In this document: positions 7,620 through 16,102 of the stretch, piece after piece
Layout: every line of letters starts with the position of its first letter
Numbering within the stretch: the stretch's first letter is position 1
Assembly: GCA_023428135.1 (NCBI GenBank)
Contig: JAEYZG010000017.1
Location: 124,001 to 188,000 of the forward strand
Direction of reading: 5' to 3'
Source: Bacteroidota bacterium
Lineage (GTDB): Bacteria; Bacteroidota; Bacteroidia; Cytophagales; Cytophagaceae
Length of the DNA stretch: 64,000 nt
Position numbers and translations under genes: made by a program
The notes under the pieces: generated by a model
What the model saw: the letters and a program-made list of their open reading frames with translations, nothing else
The model's database searches: none
Told to the model about the DNA's origin: nothing

Positions 7620-9629
7620 TTAACTCAGTATCTCTTGGAATTTATCTTTCGAACCACTGAATAAAGCCATTATTTCTATTTCTCCTGCAGCTTCTTCTTT
7701 AGGATTGACATATAGATAAAAACTTTTTATTCTGGAGAACATTTGCTCAGTAGGTAGATCTACTTTGAATAAAGAAAAGTCAAAATGTATCCATTCAAAG
7801 TCATCATTCAGCTTTTGGGCAATTCCTTCTGTTTCAAATATAAAATCATATAAATTGTCTTCGGCTCTTGCTCCAAGGTTTAAGCCAAGTTTTGTACCAT
7901 GACTGCCTCTTGTAAGAATAAATACATTTCTGTTTTCAGGTGCCGATAGATCGAGAAATAAACTTTCATTCAACTCCTGATTGGCTAATTGGGCGGGTAT
8001 GTGAAAGAACTCTTCAGCTTTTTTATTATACTTGATTTTAACAGATTCTGTTTCTTGGTCTATCTTTAAATCATAAGCATCCGGATATGTTAAAGCATCT
8101 ATGGCAGATTCATTTTTATTGTCAAATGTGAGGAAAAATTCGGACCTGCCGGTTATCGTTTTAAAGATGGTATCACTATAGGGAGTCAGTTCTGTGTAAT
8201 AACCTTTCCCTCCGTTTATCCAGTCAATGACGTTAAAATAGGCAAGTGAACTTGGAAAAAATATTTCGCTTACCGGAGCCCAGTTTTCCATGATCACCAG
8301 TTCATCTTTTACCGGATCATTTTTTACTTTTCCTAACTGATAAAATCCGAGAAAACATACTTTGTTGTTTATCTCTAGAGATGTAAACTCTTTTATTTCC
8401 TCAATATTGCCGGTTTCTCTGGTACTATCCATTTTAAAGAATAACCGATCATAATCTATTTTTTCTTTTCTTTCATTCCATTTATTGATAGCATCTTCTT
8501 CCGATGTATAGTCTATGAAATGTAGCTCAATAGCATCTCCCAATACCCCGAGTGGATAAGGATTACCAAAGTTTTCCTGATATCCCTTAACATACCTGGA
8601 TTGTGATATGGGGACAAATTGAATATTTTGGTTAATATAATACTTAAAATTACTTACAAGTTTTATAAAGTCTTTATTAAATATAAGGATTCCCACAAAC
8701 GGCGTTTGATACGGAATACCCAGGGCTTTATAAACTTCAGCTCCCCAATTATCATCACTAATGATTGTGAAACTATTGTTGTGGAGTTTAGTCAGATCAA
8801 GTGGCTTTCTGTTTTCTGATGCTCTCCAAAGGAGATTGTTATGATGGATTTCAAATATTCGTTTGATATGGATGTCGTCAGGGTCAAACTTAAGCAGTTC
8901 ATCAAAAATCAGGTAGTTCTGTGTATACTTTTTATCAATATTTTTCTGGCTCCAGTGTCCTTCGCTGTGAATTCTGTACACTGCTCCAAAGAAATTATGT
9001 ATGTATCCTCTTCCTTTTGCCATTACTGTCCAGAAGATGGTAAGATCCCAACAGTATTTAAAGGTTTCCAGTTGTGGGGTATTGTCAAGGGCACTGCTTC
9101 TGAATACTACAGTTAGTGTTTGTGTAAGCCATTGGTCAAAAAACTTTTCAGGGCCAAACTCAAATCCATCAGGATTATTGATAAATAGTTCGGGATAGAA
9201 ATCAATATCGAACCTTGCTGTATCTTCATAGAATCTTTGGAATCTGTGACATGAGATTACGAAGTCCGGATTCTTATCTAAAAAATCAATCTGCCATTTT
9301 AATTTGTATGGTTCTGTAAAATAGTCATCTCCATCAAGCGTAACAATGTATTCCCCTCTGCACGATCTTAAGTTGTGCAGACAGTTTTTGGATACACCAA
9401 TATTTTTGTCATGTAGAATCGGAACTATAATATCAGGATATCTTTGATGGTATTCTTTTATTATTTCCTGGGTTCTATCAGTACTGCAATCGTCACTGAT
9501 AACAATTTCAAAAGCGTAATCATGAACCTGAGCAAAAATGCAATCGAGTGTATGAGCTAAATATTTTTCATGATTATAGGTTGTCATTGCAACACTGAAC
9601 TTCACTGGATATTTTTTTGATAATGTCAT
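7620..9629 (-). CDS. GT2-DUF1919 fusion glycosyltransferase, paralog 2
   Basis: This 669-residue paralog has the same architecture as the proteins at 3013-5010 and 10812-12806. The GT2 domain starts at KFSVAMTTYNHEKYLAHTL and has a standard metal-binding LDGDDYFTE. The DUF1919 part includes FTIISDDNWGAEVYKALGI and AIELHFIDYTSEEDA, and a beta-rich C-terminal region of unknown role follows, ending near YLYVNPKEEAAGEIEIMAL. It is cytoplasmic by absence of a signal peptide or membrane segment. The gene converges on SpaB_C-like paralog 1 and is divergent from paralog 2, making one unit of a duplicated SpaB_C/GT2-DUF1919 module. A TACCTTTG promoter element lies 30 nt upstream of the start. Confidence 0.86.
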   Translation of the reverse strand: MTLSKKYPVKFSVAMTTYNHEKYLAHTLDCIFAQVHDYAFEIVISDDCSTDRTQEIIKEYHQRYPDIIVPILHDKNIGVSKNCLHNLRSCRGEYIVTLDGDDYFTEPYKLKWQIDFLDKNPDFVISCHRFQRFYEDTARFDIDFYPELFINNPDGFEFGPEKFFDQWLTQTLTVVFRSSALDNTPQLETFKYCWDLTIFWTVMAKGRGYIHNFFGAVYRIHSEGHWSQKNIDKKYTQNYLIFDELLKFDPDDIHIKRIFEIHHNNLLWRASENRKPLDLTKLHNNSFTIISDDNWGAEVYKALGIPYQTPFVGILIFNKDFIKLVSNFKYYINQNIQFVPISQSRYVKGYQENFGNPYPLGVLGDAIELHFIDYTSEEDAINKWNERKEKIDYDRLFFKMDSTRETGNIEEIKEFTSLEINNKVCFLGFYQLGKVKNDPVKDELVIMENWAPVSEIFFPSSLAYFNVIDWINGGKGYYTELTPYSDTIFKTITGRSEFFLTFDNKNESAIDALTYPDAYDLKIDQETESVKIKYNKKAEEFFHIPAQLANQELNESLFLDLSAPENRNVFILTRGSHGTKLGLNLGARAEDNLYDFIFETEGIAQKLNDDFEWIHFDFSLFKVDLPTEQMFSRIKSFYLYVNPKEEAAGEIEIMALFSGSKDKFQEILS

Positions 9630-9658
9630 AGTCTGTTGGGAAGAGTAAAAGTAAAGGA

Positions 9659-9666
9659 CAAAGGTA
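9659..9666 (-). promoter_or_regulatory. -7 promoter element of GT2-DUF1919 paralog 2
   Basis: The complement of CAAAGGTA reads TACCTTTG, an exact TAnnTTTG element. It would place the transcript start about 24 nt upstream of the ATG at 9629. No TTG element is seen at the expected spacing. Confidence 0.5.
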
Positions 9667-9748
9667 GATATAAAAATTATTTTTTTATATTAATCTATAA
9701 CTGATCTTCAAAAAAATAAGTAAATTTTCGAGATCATTCCAATGTATA

Positions 9749-10795
9749 ATGAAAAATACAAATAGCACTTCAGAGAATAAATCTGGAACCAACATAAAAG
9801 CTATCTATAAAGAAAGATGGGGGAGTATTGCTGTAAGGTATGATGAGTTTTCCAGATTTGTTTTAATGTTTATTATACCTTTTAGAAAGCACTTACTGGA
9901 TAAATCTTTTATCTCTTATTTCTATCACCGAATGGGATCTGACAATAATGTAATTCAGTTAAATTTTGTTACTTCTCCTTATTATCTTCAAATAGAAGTA
10001 AAGCCACTTTTGATCCAGATGCTGAACAATTATTTCGATAGAAATTACCTTCAAACAAAAATAGGTGTTGGATTTATAGATGGCACTATGTGTGAACATA
10101 AGCTAGGGCTTGACGGTATAGATCATAATAATCTCAGATTATTTTCGACAGAAGATTTATATACAAGTCCGATTACCTATTCAATCGGTGTACAGGGAGG
10201 CAAAGCTTTATCTGAGTTATTATCCGTCTCTTCAGAAATTTATTTGAGTGAACTTTCCGCAAGTGATCAGTTTTTTCAAAGTCAGGAATGTATTGAAAAA
10301 GCTATGACATTAAATCTTATTTTTCTTTGTTTTTTTGTTCCTGACAAAACTAATCAGTATCAGTTTTTGTCCTGGGTGAATGATACTATGTTAGCTCAGA
10401 TTGATAATAAATCCAATGACATCTTAAAAGAGCTGGAAGTGTCTTATTATGATCAGAAGGAACAACTTTCAGCTTACGTTGATTATATAGGAGACAGCAT
10501 AATATCTCAAGAAGTGTTTGAGGATGATTGGATGAATACATGGACAATTGCCTGTCGCAAGTATAAGGAAGTTCTTGATGCATTAAGTGATTCAGGAAAA
10601 CTAACTATGCCTTATGATGTAAAAGACAATCCAACTATTCGCTTTTCTATTGATAATAAAACGTATCAGAATTGGCAGATAGCTTATTTTATCGTATCTT
10701 CTTTGAATGGTCAACTAGGCATTAACTTTAATACAGAGCTTAATATTCTGTTCTGGCTCAAGAGAACATTACAGGAGTTATATGTGAATGATTAA
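9749..10795 (+). CDS. Stand-alone lantibiotic dehydratase C-terminal-like (SpaB_C) protein, paralog 2
   Basis: This 348-residue protein shares the SpaB_C-like pattern with its two neighbours: YDEFSRFVLMFIIPFRKHLL at the N-terminus, YFYHRMGSD and IQLNFVTSPYYLQIEVKPLL, EVFEDDWMNTWTIACRKYKE, and the C-terminal SSLNGQLGINFNTELNILF. It is probably a cytoplasmic tailoring enzyme acting on a leader-bound peptide, by family analogy only. It faces the next GT2-DUF1919 gene, and the two stop codons are only 16 nt apart, with no room for a terminator. This copy is closer to paralog 1 than to paralog 3 in overall layout and strand, which supports tandem duplication of a two-gene unit. Confidence 0.63.
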   Translation: MKNTNSTSENKSGTNIKAIYKERWGSIAVRYDEFSRFVLMFIIPFRKHLLDKSFISYFYHRMGSDNNVIQLNFVTSPYYLQIEVKPLLIQMLNNYFDRNYLQTKIGVGFIDGTMCEHKLGLDGIDHNNLRLFSTEDLYTSPITYSIGVQGGKALSELLSVSSEIYLSELSASDQFFQSQECIEKAMTLNLIFLCFFVPDKTNQYQFLSWVNDTMLAQIDNKSNDILKELEVSYYDQKEQLSAYVDYIGDSIISQEVFEDDWMNTWTIACRKYKEVLDALSDSGKLTMPYDVKDNPTIRFSIDNKTYQNWQIAYFIVSSLNGQLGINFNTELNILFWLKRTLQELYVND

Positions 10796-10811
10796 AAGTT
10801 TACCATTCAAC

Positions 10812-12806
10812 TCAATCAATTAATTCCTGAAATTTATTCATGGATCCTGCAAAGAATGCCAGTATATTTAACTCTCCCTGAGCTTTTTCACCTTCATTGA
10901 TATAAAAGCAAAATGATTTTATTCGTGATAACAGGTAGTTGAATTGTTGGTCATCCGGTAGAGTGGTGAAATCAAAGTGTACCCATTGATAATCCTGATC
11001 TATATTAGCTTTTGTAAGGCTTTTGATGGAGAAATCATTTTCCTTTTCATCCCTGGCAACAATATCCATGGTTAAACTTGCCTCTTTATCTCCATTTATT
11101 AAGATCATGATGTGTCTGTTTTCTCTCTCTGACAGATCAATGTATAAATCAAGATCTAAAGGGTGTTTAGGCTCCTGCAATGAAAGACGAAAATATTCAT
11201 CACCTTGCTTATCATAGGATACCTTGATAACTTCAGTATCACTGTCAGTTCTTATCTGATAGGCATTTACGTAAAGATCAGCGTCCAGAAGTCCGACATT
11301 ATTGCTGTCAAACTCTGTGAAAAAAAAGAATCTTTTTCTGACCGGTGAAAATATTTTATTGGGCTCTGTAAAGCTTTGATAATAGTGTGCTTTTCCTGTA
11401 TTTAACCAGTTAATTAGATCAAAGGTGCTTAGGGAATATGGAAAGAAAATATCACTTTCAGGATTCCAGAAATCCATAAGGATTAAACTTTCTTTATTTA
11501 CCAGTTCTTTAAGTCTGTTTCTGTCATGATAGTTTAAAAAACAAACTTTATTTTTTAATGGCAATTTCTGGAAGTTATTAATGTCATGAATGTTATCTCC
11601 TTCATGGGAGGCATCCATTTTGAAATATATATGATCCCATACTATCTTGTTTTTACCTTCTTCCCAGGAGTTTAACGCATCTTCTTCTGATCGGAATTTT
11701 GTAAAATGAATTTCAATGTCATCTAGTTTTCCAATCGGATACTGAGCTCCGTAAGTATGCCTGAATTCCTTGATATGATTACTTTCAGAAAGATCAATGA
11801 ATTTGATTTTCTGGTTAATGTAATAATTAAATTTATCAGCTAATTTAACGAAGTCCTTATTGTAAATATGAGTTCCTATAAAAGGAGTAAACTTGGGAAG
11901 GTTAAAGGCTTTGTACAGTTCATCCCCCCAATTGTCATCACTTACAATAGTAAAGTGTTTGTGTATTAATATTTCAGGATTTAAAGGCTTTCTGAATTCA
12001 CTTTTTATCCAGGGGAGATTTTTTTTATATAAATTATATATTCTTTCCAGATGTTTGTTCTCATGAAAATCTCTGTACAGTTCTTCGATACTAAGATAAT
12101 TCAATGAATATTTCTGTTGATCTATGTGTTTGCTCCAGACTCCTTTGGAATGAATCAGGTATACACCACCAAAGAAGTTATGTACATATCCCTTTCCTTT
12201 GTTTAACAAAGTCCAGAAGATTTGTGTATCCCAGCAGTATCTGTTTTTTTCAAAATGGGGAGTATCTTGCATGGCACTGTTCCTGAATACCATTGTCAGC
12301 GTTTGTGTCAGCCATTTTTCAAAATAGTATTCCTGTCCAAATTCAAACCCATCCGGTTTGTCAGTAAAAAGTTCCGGATGAAGATCGTCTTCATAAGTCT
12401 GAGTGTCTGTGTAAAACCTTTTGTATCTGTGACAGGAGATTACATATTGGGGATTTTCATCTAAAAATGTAATTTGCTTTTTTATTTTATCAGGATCTGT
12501 CCAATAGTCATCTCCATCCAGAGTTGCTATATATTCACCTTTGCATGACCTAAAATTCTGAATGCAGTTTTTGGAAACCCCTAAATTTTTGTTATTTAAA
12601 ATCGGCCTGATGATATGAGGGTATTTCTTCTGGTAATCTTTAATTATTTGTCTTGTATTATCTGTACTGCAATCATCACTTACTACAATCTCATAATTGT
12701 ATTCATGCTTCTGAGATATAATACTATCAAGAGCTTTAGCAATGTATAACTCATGATTATAAGTTGTCATTGCAACACTGAACTTCAATGGATAGCTTTG
12801 GGCCAT
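10812..12806 (-). CDS. GT2-DUF1919 fusion glycosyltransferase, paralog 3
   Basis: This 664-residue paralog has a GT2 domain with LKFSVAMTTYNHELYIAKAL and an intact DxD region (ATLDGDDYWTDPDKI). It is followed by DUF1919 (FTIVSDDNWGDELYKAFNL, DIEIHFTKFRSEEDALNSW) and the same C-terminal beta-rich region, including WVHFDFTTLPDDQQFNYLL and a tail with FFAGSMNKFQELID. It is the last gene of a minus-strand operon with a galactosyltransferase-like gene 11 nt upstream and SpaB_C-like paralog 3 before that. No membrane segments are seen. Acceptor and donor are unknown; the context suggests glycosylation in a RiPP-like pathway. Confidence 0.86.
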   Translation of the reverse strand: MAQSYPLKFSVAMTTYNHELYIAKALDSIISQKHEYNYEIVVSDDCSTDNTRQIIKDYQKKYPHIIRPILNNKNLGVSKNCIQNFRSCKGEYIATLDGDDYWTDPDKIKKQITFLDENPQYVISCHRYKRFYTDTQTYEDDLHPELFTDKPDGFEFGQEYYFEKWLTQTLTMVFRNSAMQDTPHFEKNRYCWDTQIFWTLLNKGKGYVHNFFGGVYLIHSKGVWSKHIDQQKYSLNYLSIEELYRDFHENKHLERIYNLYKKNLPWIKSEFRKPLNPEILIHKHFTIVSDDNWGDELYKAFNLPKFTPFIGTHIYNKDFVKLADKFNYYINQKIKFIDLSESNHIKEFRHTYGAQYPIGKLDDIEIHFTKFRSEEDALNSWEEGKNKIVWDHIYFKMDASHEGDNIHDINNFQKLPLKNKVCFLNYHDRNRLKELVNKESLILMDFWNPESDIFFPYSLSTFDLINWLNTGKAHYYQSFTEPNKIFSPVRKRFFFFTEFDSNNVGLLDADLYVNAYQIRTDSDTEVIKVSYDKQGDEYFRLSLQEPKHPLDLDLYIDLSERENRHIMILINGDKEASLTMDIVARDEKENDFSIKSLTKANIDQDYQWVHFDFTTLPDDQQFNYLLSRIKSFCFYINEGEKAQGELNILAFFAGSMNKFQELID

Positions 12807-12817
12807 TTTTGTACTGT

Positions 12818-13873
12818 CTAGGAAACGATGGTTTTTTCAGTTGAAAAGTTCTTGTACACAGCTCCTTTCCCGAATCCGTTTTGATTAACTCCAGCTCTTT
12901 TTTCCTTATTGGAAAGAAAATGTCCAAAGTTTGTAATAAGAGGGAGGTCATAAGATAGTTTTCGAAGAAACAATTCGTTGGAAATATTATAATAGACGAT
13001 ATTGTTATAAGTTATCCGATCATTCATCTCAATGAATGTATAAGAGGACCTATTATCTGTTGATGTCAGAACTAGTTTATCACCTTCTTTTTTCCAATTT
13101 GCAGCTTCCCATTGATTATTTTCAAGGATTGCAGGAGCAGGAGTATTGTGGGTATTGGGGGATAAAATTCCTTTATGAGCTAAACCGTTTTTGTAAAGCA
13201 CCACCACATTAGACAATTCCGGCTTTTCATAATTGATATAAATCTTGTGAAAATAATTGGTGTAAAATTCATTTTCAACACGGTTTTCATTTCCATGCTT
13301 GATGGCTCGAAGGTAGTTAAAATCCATAATGATAACTTCCTTTTTGCCATTGTGGATGAGTCTGTCATAAAGATCGTCATCTTCAAATCCGTATCCACTC
13401 ATTCTTTCATCATATCCGGAAACATCCAGGAAGTCCTGTTTTGATGCACAAAACCTTCCCAGTGCATCTCTTAGATAATAAAATTTTCTTTTGGTATCCG
13501 GGACGAGGAAAAGATTTTCCTGTTCCAGAAATTTTTTAGATATATACTCTGCAAATCCTTTGCCCAGGTAATTATCAGCATCTGTGTTACAAATAATATC
13601 GCCTGTGGCCAGTTTAAACATCAGGTTTCTGGAATGACTCCTGTCGAAATAGTCTGCTTCATCATAGCGATAATATACAAGAATACCTTTCTCGATATAT
13701 TCTGACATTTCAGACTTGATCCATTCAGATAGGCCATCAGAAGAACCATAATCCATTACTATAAATTCCAGGTTGCCATAAGACAAGTTGTTTTTTATAT
13801 TCAGAGGAAGAGTCTGTCTGAGGTGATGCAGTCTGTTCATGCAGACTGTACAGAAAGATATTTTTTGTTTCAT
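12818..13873 (-). CDS. GT-A fold glycosyltransferase (galactosyltransferase-related), copy 1
   Basis: The protein has 351 residues. The first 215 resemble a GT-A glycosyltransferase: ISFCTVCMNRLHHLRQTLP, then FIVMDYGSSDGLSEWI, the DRSHSRNLMFKLATGDI helix, NTDADNYLGKGF as the metal-binding region and SGYGFEDDDLYDRLIHNG. The last 135 residues form a separate domain of unknown type (ILENNQWEAANWKKEGDKL; NQNGFGKGAVYKNF). A paralog with the same layout lies at 15041-16093. It sits between SpaB_C-like paralog 3 and GT2-DUF1919 paralog 3 in one operon. Donor and acceptor are unknown. Confidence 0.8.
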   Translation of the reverse strand: MKQKISFCTVCMNRLHHLRQTLPLNIKNNLSYGNLEFIVMDYGSSDGLSEWIKSEMSEYIEKGILVYYRYDEADYFDRSHSRNLMFKLATGDIICNTDADNYLGKGFAEYISKKFLEQENLFLVPDTKRKFYYLRDALGRFCASKQDFLDVSGYDERMSGYGFEDDDLYDRLIHNGKKEVIIMDFNYLRAIKHGNENRVENEFYTNYFHKIYINYEKPELSNVVVLYKNGLAHKGILSPNTHNTPAPAILENNQWEAANWKKEGDKLVLTSTDNRSSYTFIEMNDRITYNNIVYYNISNELFLRKLSYDLPLITNFGHFLSNKEKRAGVNQNGFGKGAVYKNFSTEKTIVS

Positions 13874-13909
13874 TAGTAAATCGACCAGGTCTGTTATTCA
13901 GTGACTGTA

Positions 13910-14899
13910 TTAAGTATTGGCTTCCTCAGCTATCAGAGCAATGCACTCTTTGATTGTATAAACAAGGTTTAGTTCATATGCATTCAAAATCCCCAGTTGC
14001 GAATTGATTGATCTTAAATAATACTGAATGACAAGCCATTTTTGCTGTTCTTCCTCGCTTGCACCAATACTGGAATCCAATTTAAAATCCTCAGGTGCAA
14101 TAAACTCTCCTGTATTTTGAAGTGCATTAAGTTTATTGCTTATTGTACAACATAATTTGTACCAGTCGTTAAGCCATTCATCTTCAAATTCATCATTATC
14201 AAGTATGGTAGAGGTAATATAGCATACATAATCTCTTAGGTTTACCTTTTGGCCGCTAAAGGTGGATTGTAAACCTTGCAGGAGTTCATTTTTGAATTTT
14301 TCCTGGTCTTGGCCTCCCTGTGTTACATTCAATATGTTATTAAAAAAGGTTTCATAGAAGTCAGAGACATTTTCTAGGTTTTTATCGAATGCAAGGAAGA
14401 GAACGACATGTAGCTGAATGCCTAGTCCTATAGCAGTATCTATATTCCACCCATCTTCCATAGCTTCGACAAAATCAAGTATGGTTGAAGATGATTCTGA
14501 AAGTAACTCTTCTGCAAGGGTTGAAGATTGCAGACCCCCTGTTTCCATGATATCAAACAGGAAATAATCATTGATATGTATATGATTATTTGGGTAAGGT
14601 AAAAACCAGTCGTTCACCGGCAGTTCAATTTTTTTAGCTGGGGCAGGATTATTTTTGAAAAATTCATTTGCCCTATGTCTGGCAATTGATTTTATCAGAT
14701 CCCTGTTATTTTCATCACTGATCTCACACATTATAATTACATTTTCCCCACGATCGAAGCTACGATTGAATATTACCTTATTAGTAAGCTCCTTTTCATA
14801 TAGTTCATCTTTGATGGGTAAGGCTACATCGTGAATGACTTTTTCTATTTCATTATGGTATAGAGAAATAGATATCCATGGGTTTCGCAATGCTTTCAT
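13910..14899 (-). CDS. Stand-alone lantibiotic dehydratase C-terminal-like (SpaB_C) protein, paralog 3
   Basis: This is the copy with the clearest family signature in 329 residues: NPWISISLYHNEIEKVIHDV near the start, VIFNRSFDRGENVIIMCEIS, a His/Asn-rich PYPNNHIHINDYFLFD segment, DEFEDEWLNDWYKLCCTI, and SINSQLGILNAYELNLVYTI at the end. These follow the W...LY...EK...V.P and N.LLG..E patterns of the thiopeptide-type/SpaB_C family. It is the first gene of a minus-strand operon (SpaB_C-like, galactosyltransferase-like, GT2-DUF1919). It is divergent from the plus-strand export operon at 15041, with 141 nt between. It is not a full dehydratase, as there is no glutamylation domain. Confidence 0.67.
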   Translation of the reverse strand: MKALRNPWISISLYHNEIEKVIHDVALPIKDELYEKELTNKVIFNRSFDRGENVIIMCEISDENNRDLIKSIARHRANEFFKNNPAPAKKIELPVNDWFLPYPNNHIHINDYFLFDIMETGGLQSSTLAEELLSESSSTILDFVEAMEDGWNIDTAIGLGIQLHVVLFLAFDKNLENVSDFYETFFNNILNVTQGGQDQEKFKNELLQGLQSTFSGQKVNLRDYVCYITSTILDNDEFEDEWLNDWYKLCCTISNKLNALQNTGEFIAPEDFKLDSSIGASEEEQQKWLVIQYYLRSINSQLGILNAYELNLVYTIKECIALIAEEANT

Positions 14900-14980
14900 T
14901 TTAATGGTTTTAAAAATGTGTATTAGATCTGTTTACAGAAAATTGTGGATTCAAATTAGGTATATATTTTTTGGTGGTTT

Positions 14981-14998
14981 GTATCTTTTGTTACAATC
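14981..14998 (+). promoter_or_regulatory. Shared locus motif, site B
   Basis: GTATCTTTTGTTACA (14981-14995) differs at one position from site A (minus strand, 6344-6358) and at one from site C (20841). It lies 46 nt upstream of the export operon's first start codon. The core TATCTTTTG also resembles a Bacteroidetes -7 element with one extra spacer base, so it may be part of a promoter. Confidence 0.5.
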
Positions 14999-15040
14999 AA
15001 TAAAAAATATGAGGCCTATTTTTATAGAAAAATAAATTCA

Positions 15041-16093
15041 ATGGGTCTATTAAAAATCTCTATTTGTACTGTTTGCATGAACAGACTTCATCATATTATG
15101 CAGACACTTCCCGCAAATATTGAAAATAATAATGATTATCCTGAGGTAGAATTTGTATTGCTTGATTATAATTCTTCTGATGGTTTGGAAGAATGGGTTA
15201 AAAATACTATGGGGCAATATTTAGAAAGCGGAATCCTTAAATACTACCGAACAGAAGAGCCTGTTTTCTTTGATAGGACCCATTCCAGGAATTTATTATT
15301 TAAACTTGCCACTGGAGACATCATATCAAATGTTGACGCTGACAATTATACCGGTATAGGTTATGCTTCCTATCTTAATGAAGTGTTTTCGGAGGACAAG
15401 GATATTTATGTTGTCGCTGATACAAAAAAGAGGTATTACTTTTTGAGAAATGCATTCGGACGGTTCGCTTGTCAGAAAAAGGATTATATGGCAATAGGAG
15501 GAATGGATGAGACAATGAAAAGTTATGGTTCTGAAACGATTGATTTGTATGAAAGACTGGCCAACCTTGGAAGGAAAGAATATGTGATCAAAAATACCAA
15601 TCTCCTGAAAGCCATTAGTCATGCTGATGAAGAGCGAATAGAGAATGAGTTCTTTCTTAAAAATATTGATCGGTTCTATAATAAATACCTTTCTTATGAT
15701 TCTTCGGAGTTGCTTTTTTTATTTAAAGACCATTCTTATGAAAAATGCAAGATCGTACCTGAAGTCGTAGAAACACATTTGCCTGCAACTATATTGGAAG
15801 GCTCTTTCGAAAGAGGTACGTGGTCTGAATACGGGAATACTATCATGTTAAATGATCACAAGACTTATATTTCAGATAAAGGTCGTTTAACAAGGGTAGG
15901 AAATAGTGATGGAGATTTCTATATGATCGATGATGTTCGTTTCCTTCAGAACGTTGCTAAGAATTATTCATTTATTGTAAACAACGATAAGTTAGCTCAG
16001 AATAAAAGAGAGAAAAGCCTTGTGGTGAATAATAATTCATTTGGAAAAGGTAATGTCACTTTCAATTTTGAGACTTTGGTAAATATATCATAG
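15041..16093 (+). CDS. GT-A fold glycosyltransferase (galactosyltransferase-related), copy 2
   Basis: This 350-residue paralog of the 12818-13873 protein has the same landmarks: ISICTVCMNRLHHIMQTLP, FVLLDYNSSDGLEEWV, DRTHSRNLLFKLATGDI, NVDADNYTGIGYAS (metal-binding region) and the C-terminal NNNSFGKGNVTFNF. One difference is that where copy 1 has SGYGFEDDDLYDRL, this copy has KSYGSETIDLYERL, so two acidic residues that often bind the acceptor or metal are changed. It is the first gene of the plus-strand operon that continues with the C39 ABC exporter 9 nt downstream, tying glycosylation to export. Confidence 0.8.
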   Translation: MGLLKISICTVCMNRLHHIMQTLPANIENNNDYPEVEFVLLDYNSSDGLEEWVKNTMGQYLESGILKYYRTEEPVFFDRTHSRNLLFKLATGDIISNVDADNYTGIGYASYLNEVFSEDKDIYVVADTKKRYYFLRNAFGRFACQKKDYMAIGGMDETMKSYGSETIDLYERLANLGRKEYVIKNTNLLKAISHADEERIENEFFLKNIDRFYNKYLSYDSSELLFLFKDHSYEKCKIVPEVVETHLPATILEGSFERGTWSEYGNTIMLNDHKTYISDKGRLTRVGNSDGDFYMIDDVRFLQNVAKNYSFIVNNDKLAQNKREKSLVVNNNSFGKGNVTFNFETLVNIS

Positions 16094-16102
16094 GTACTGC
16101 GC

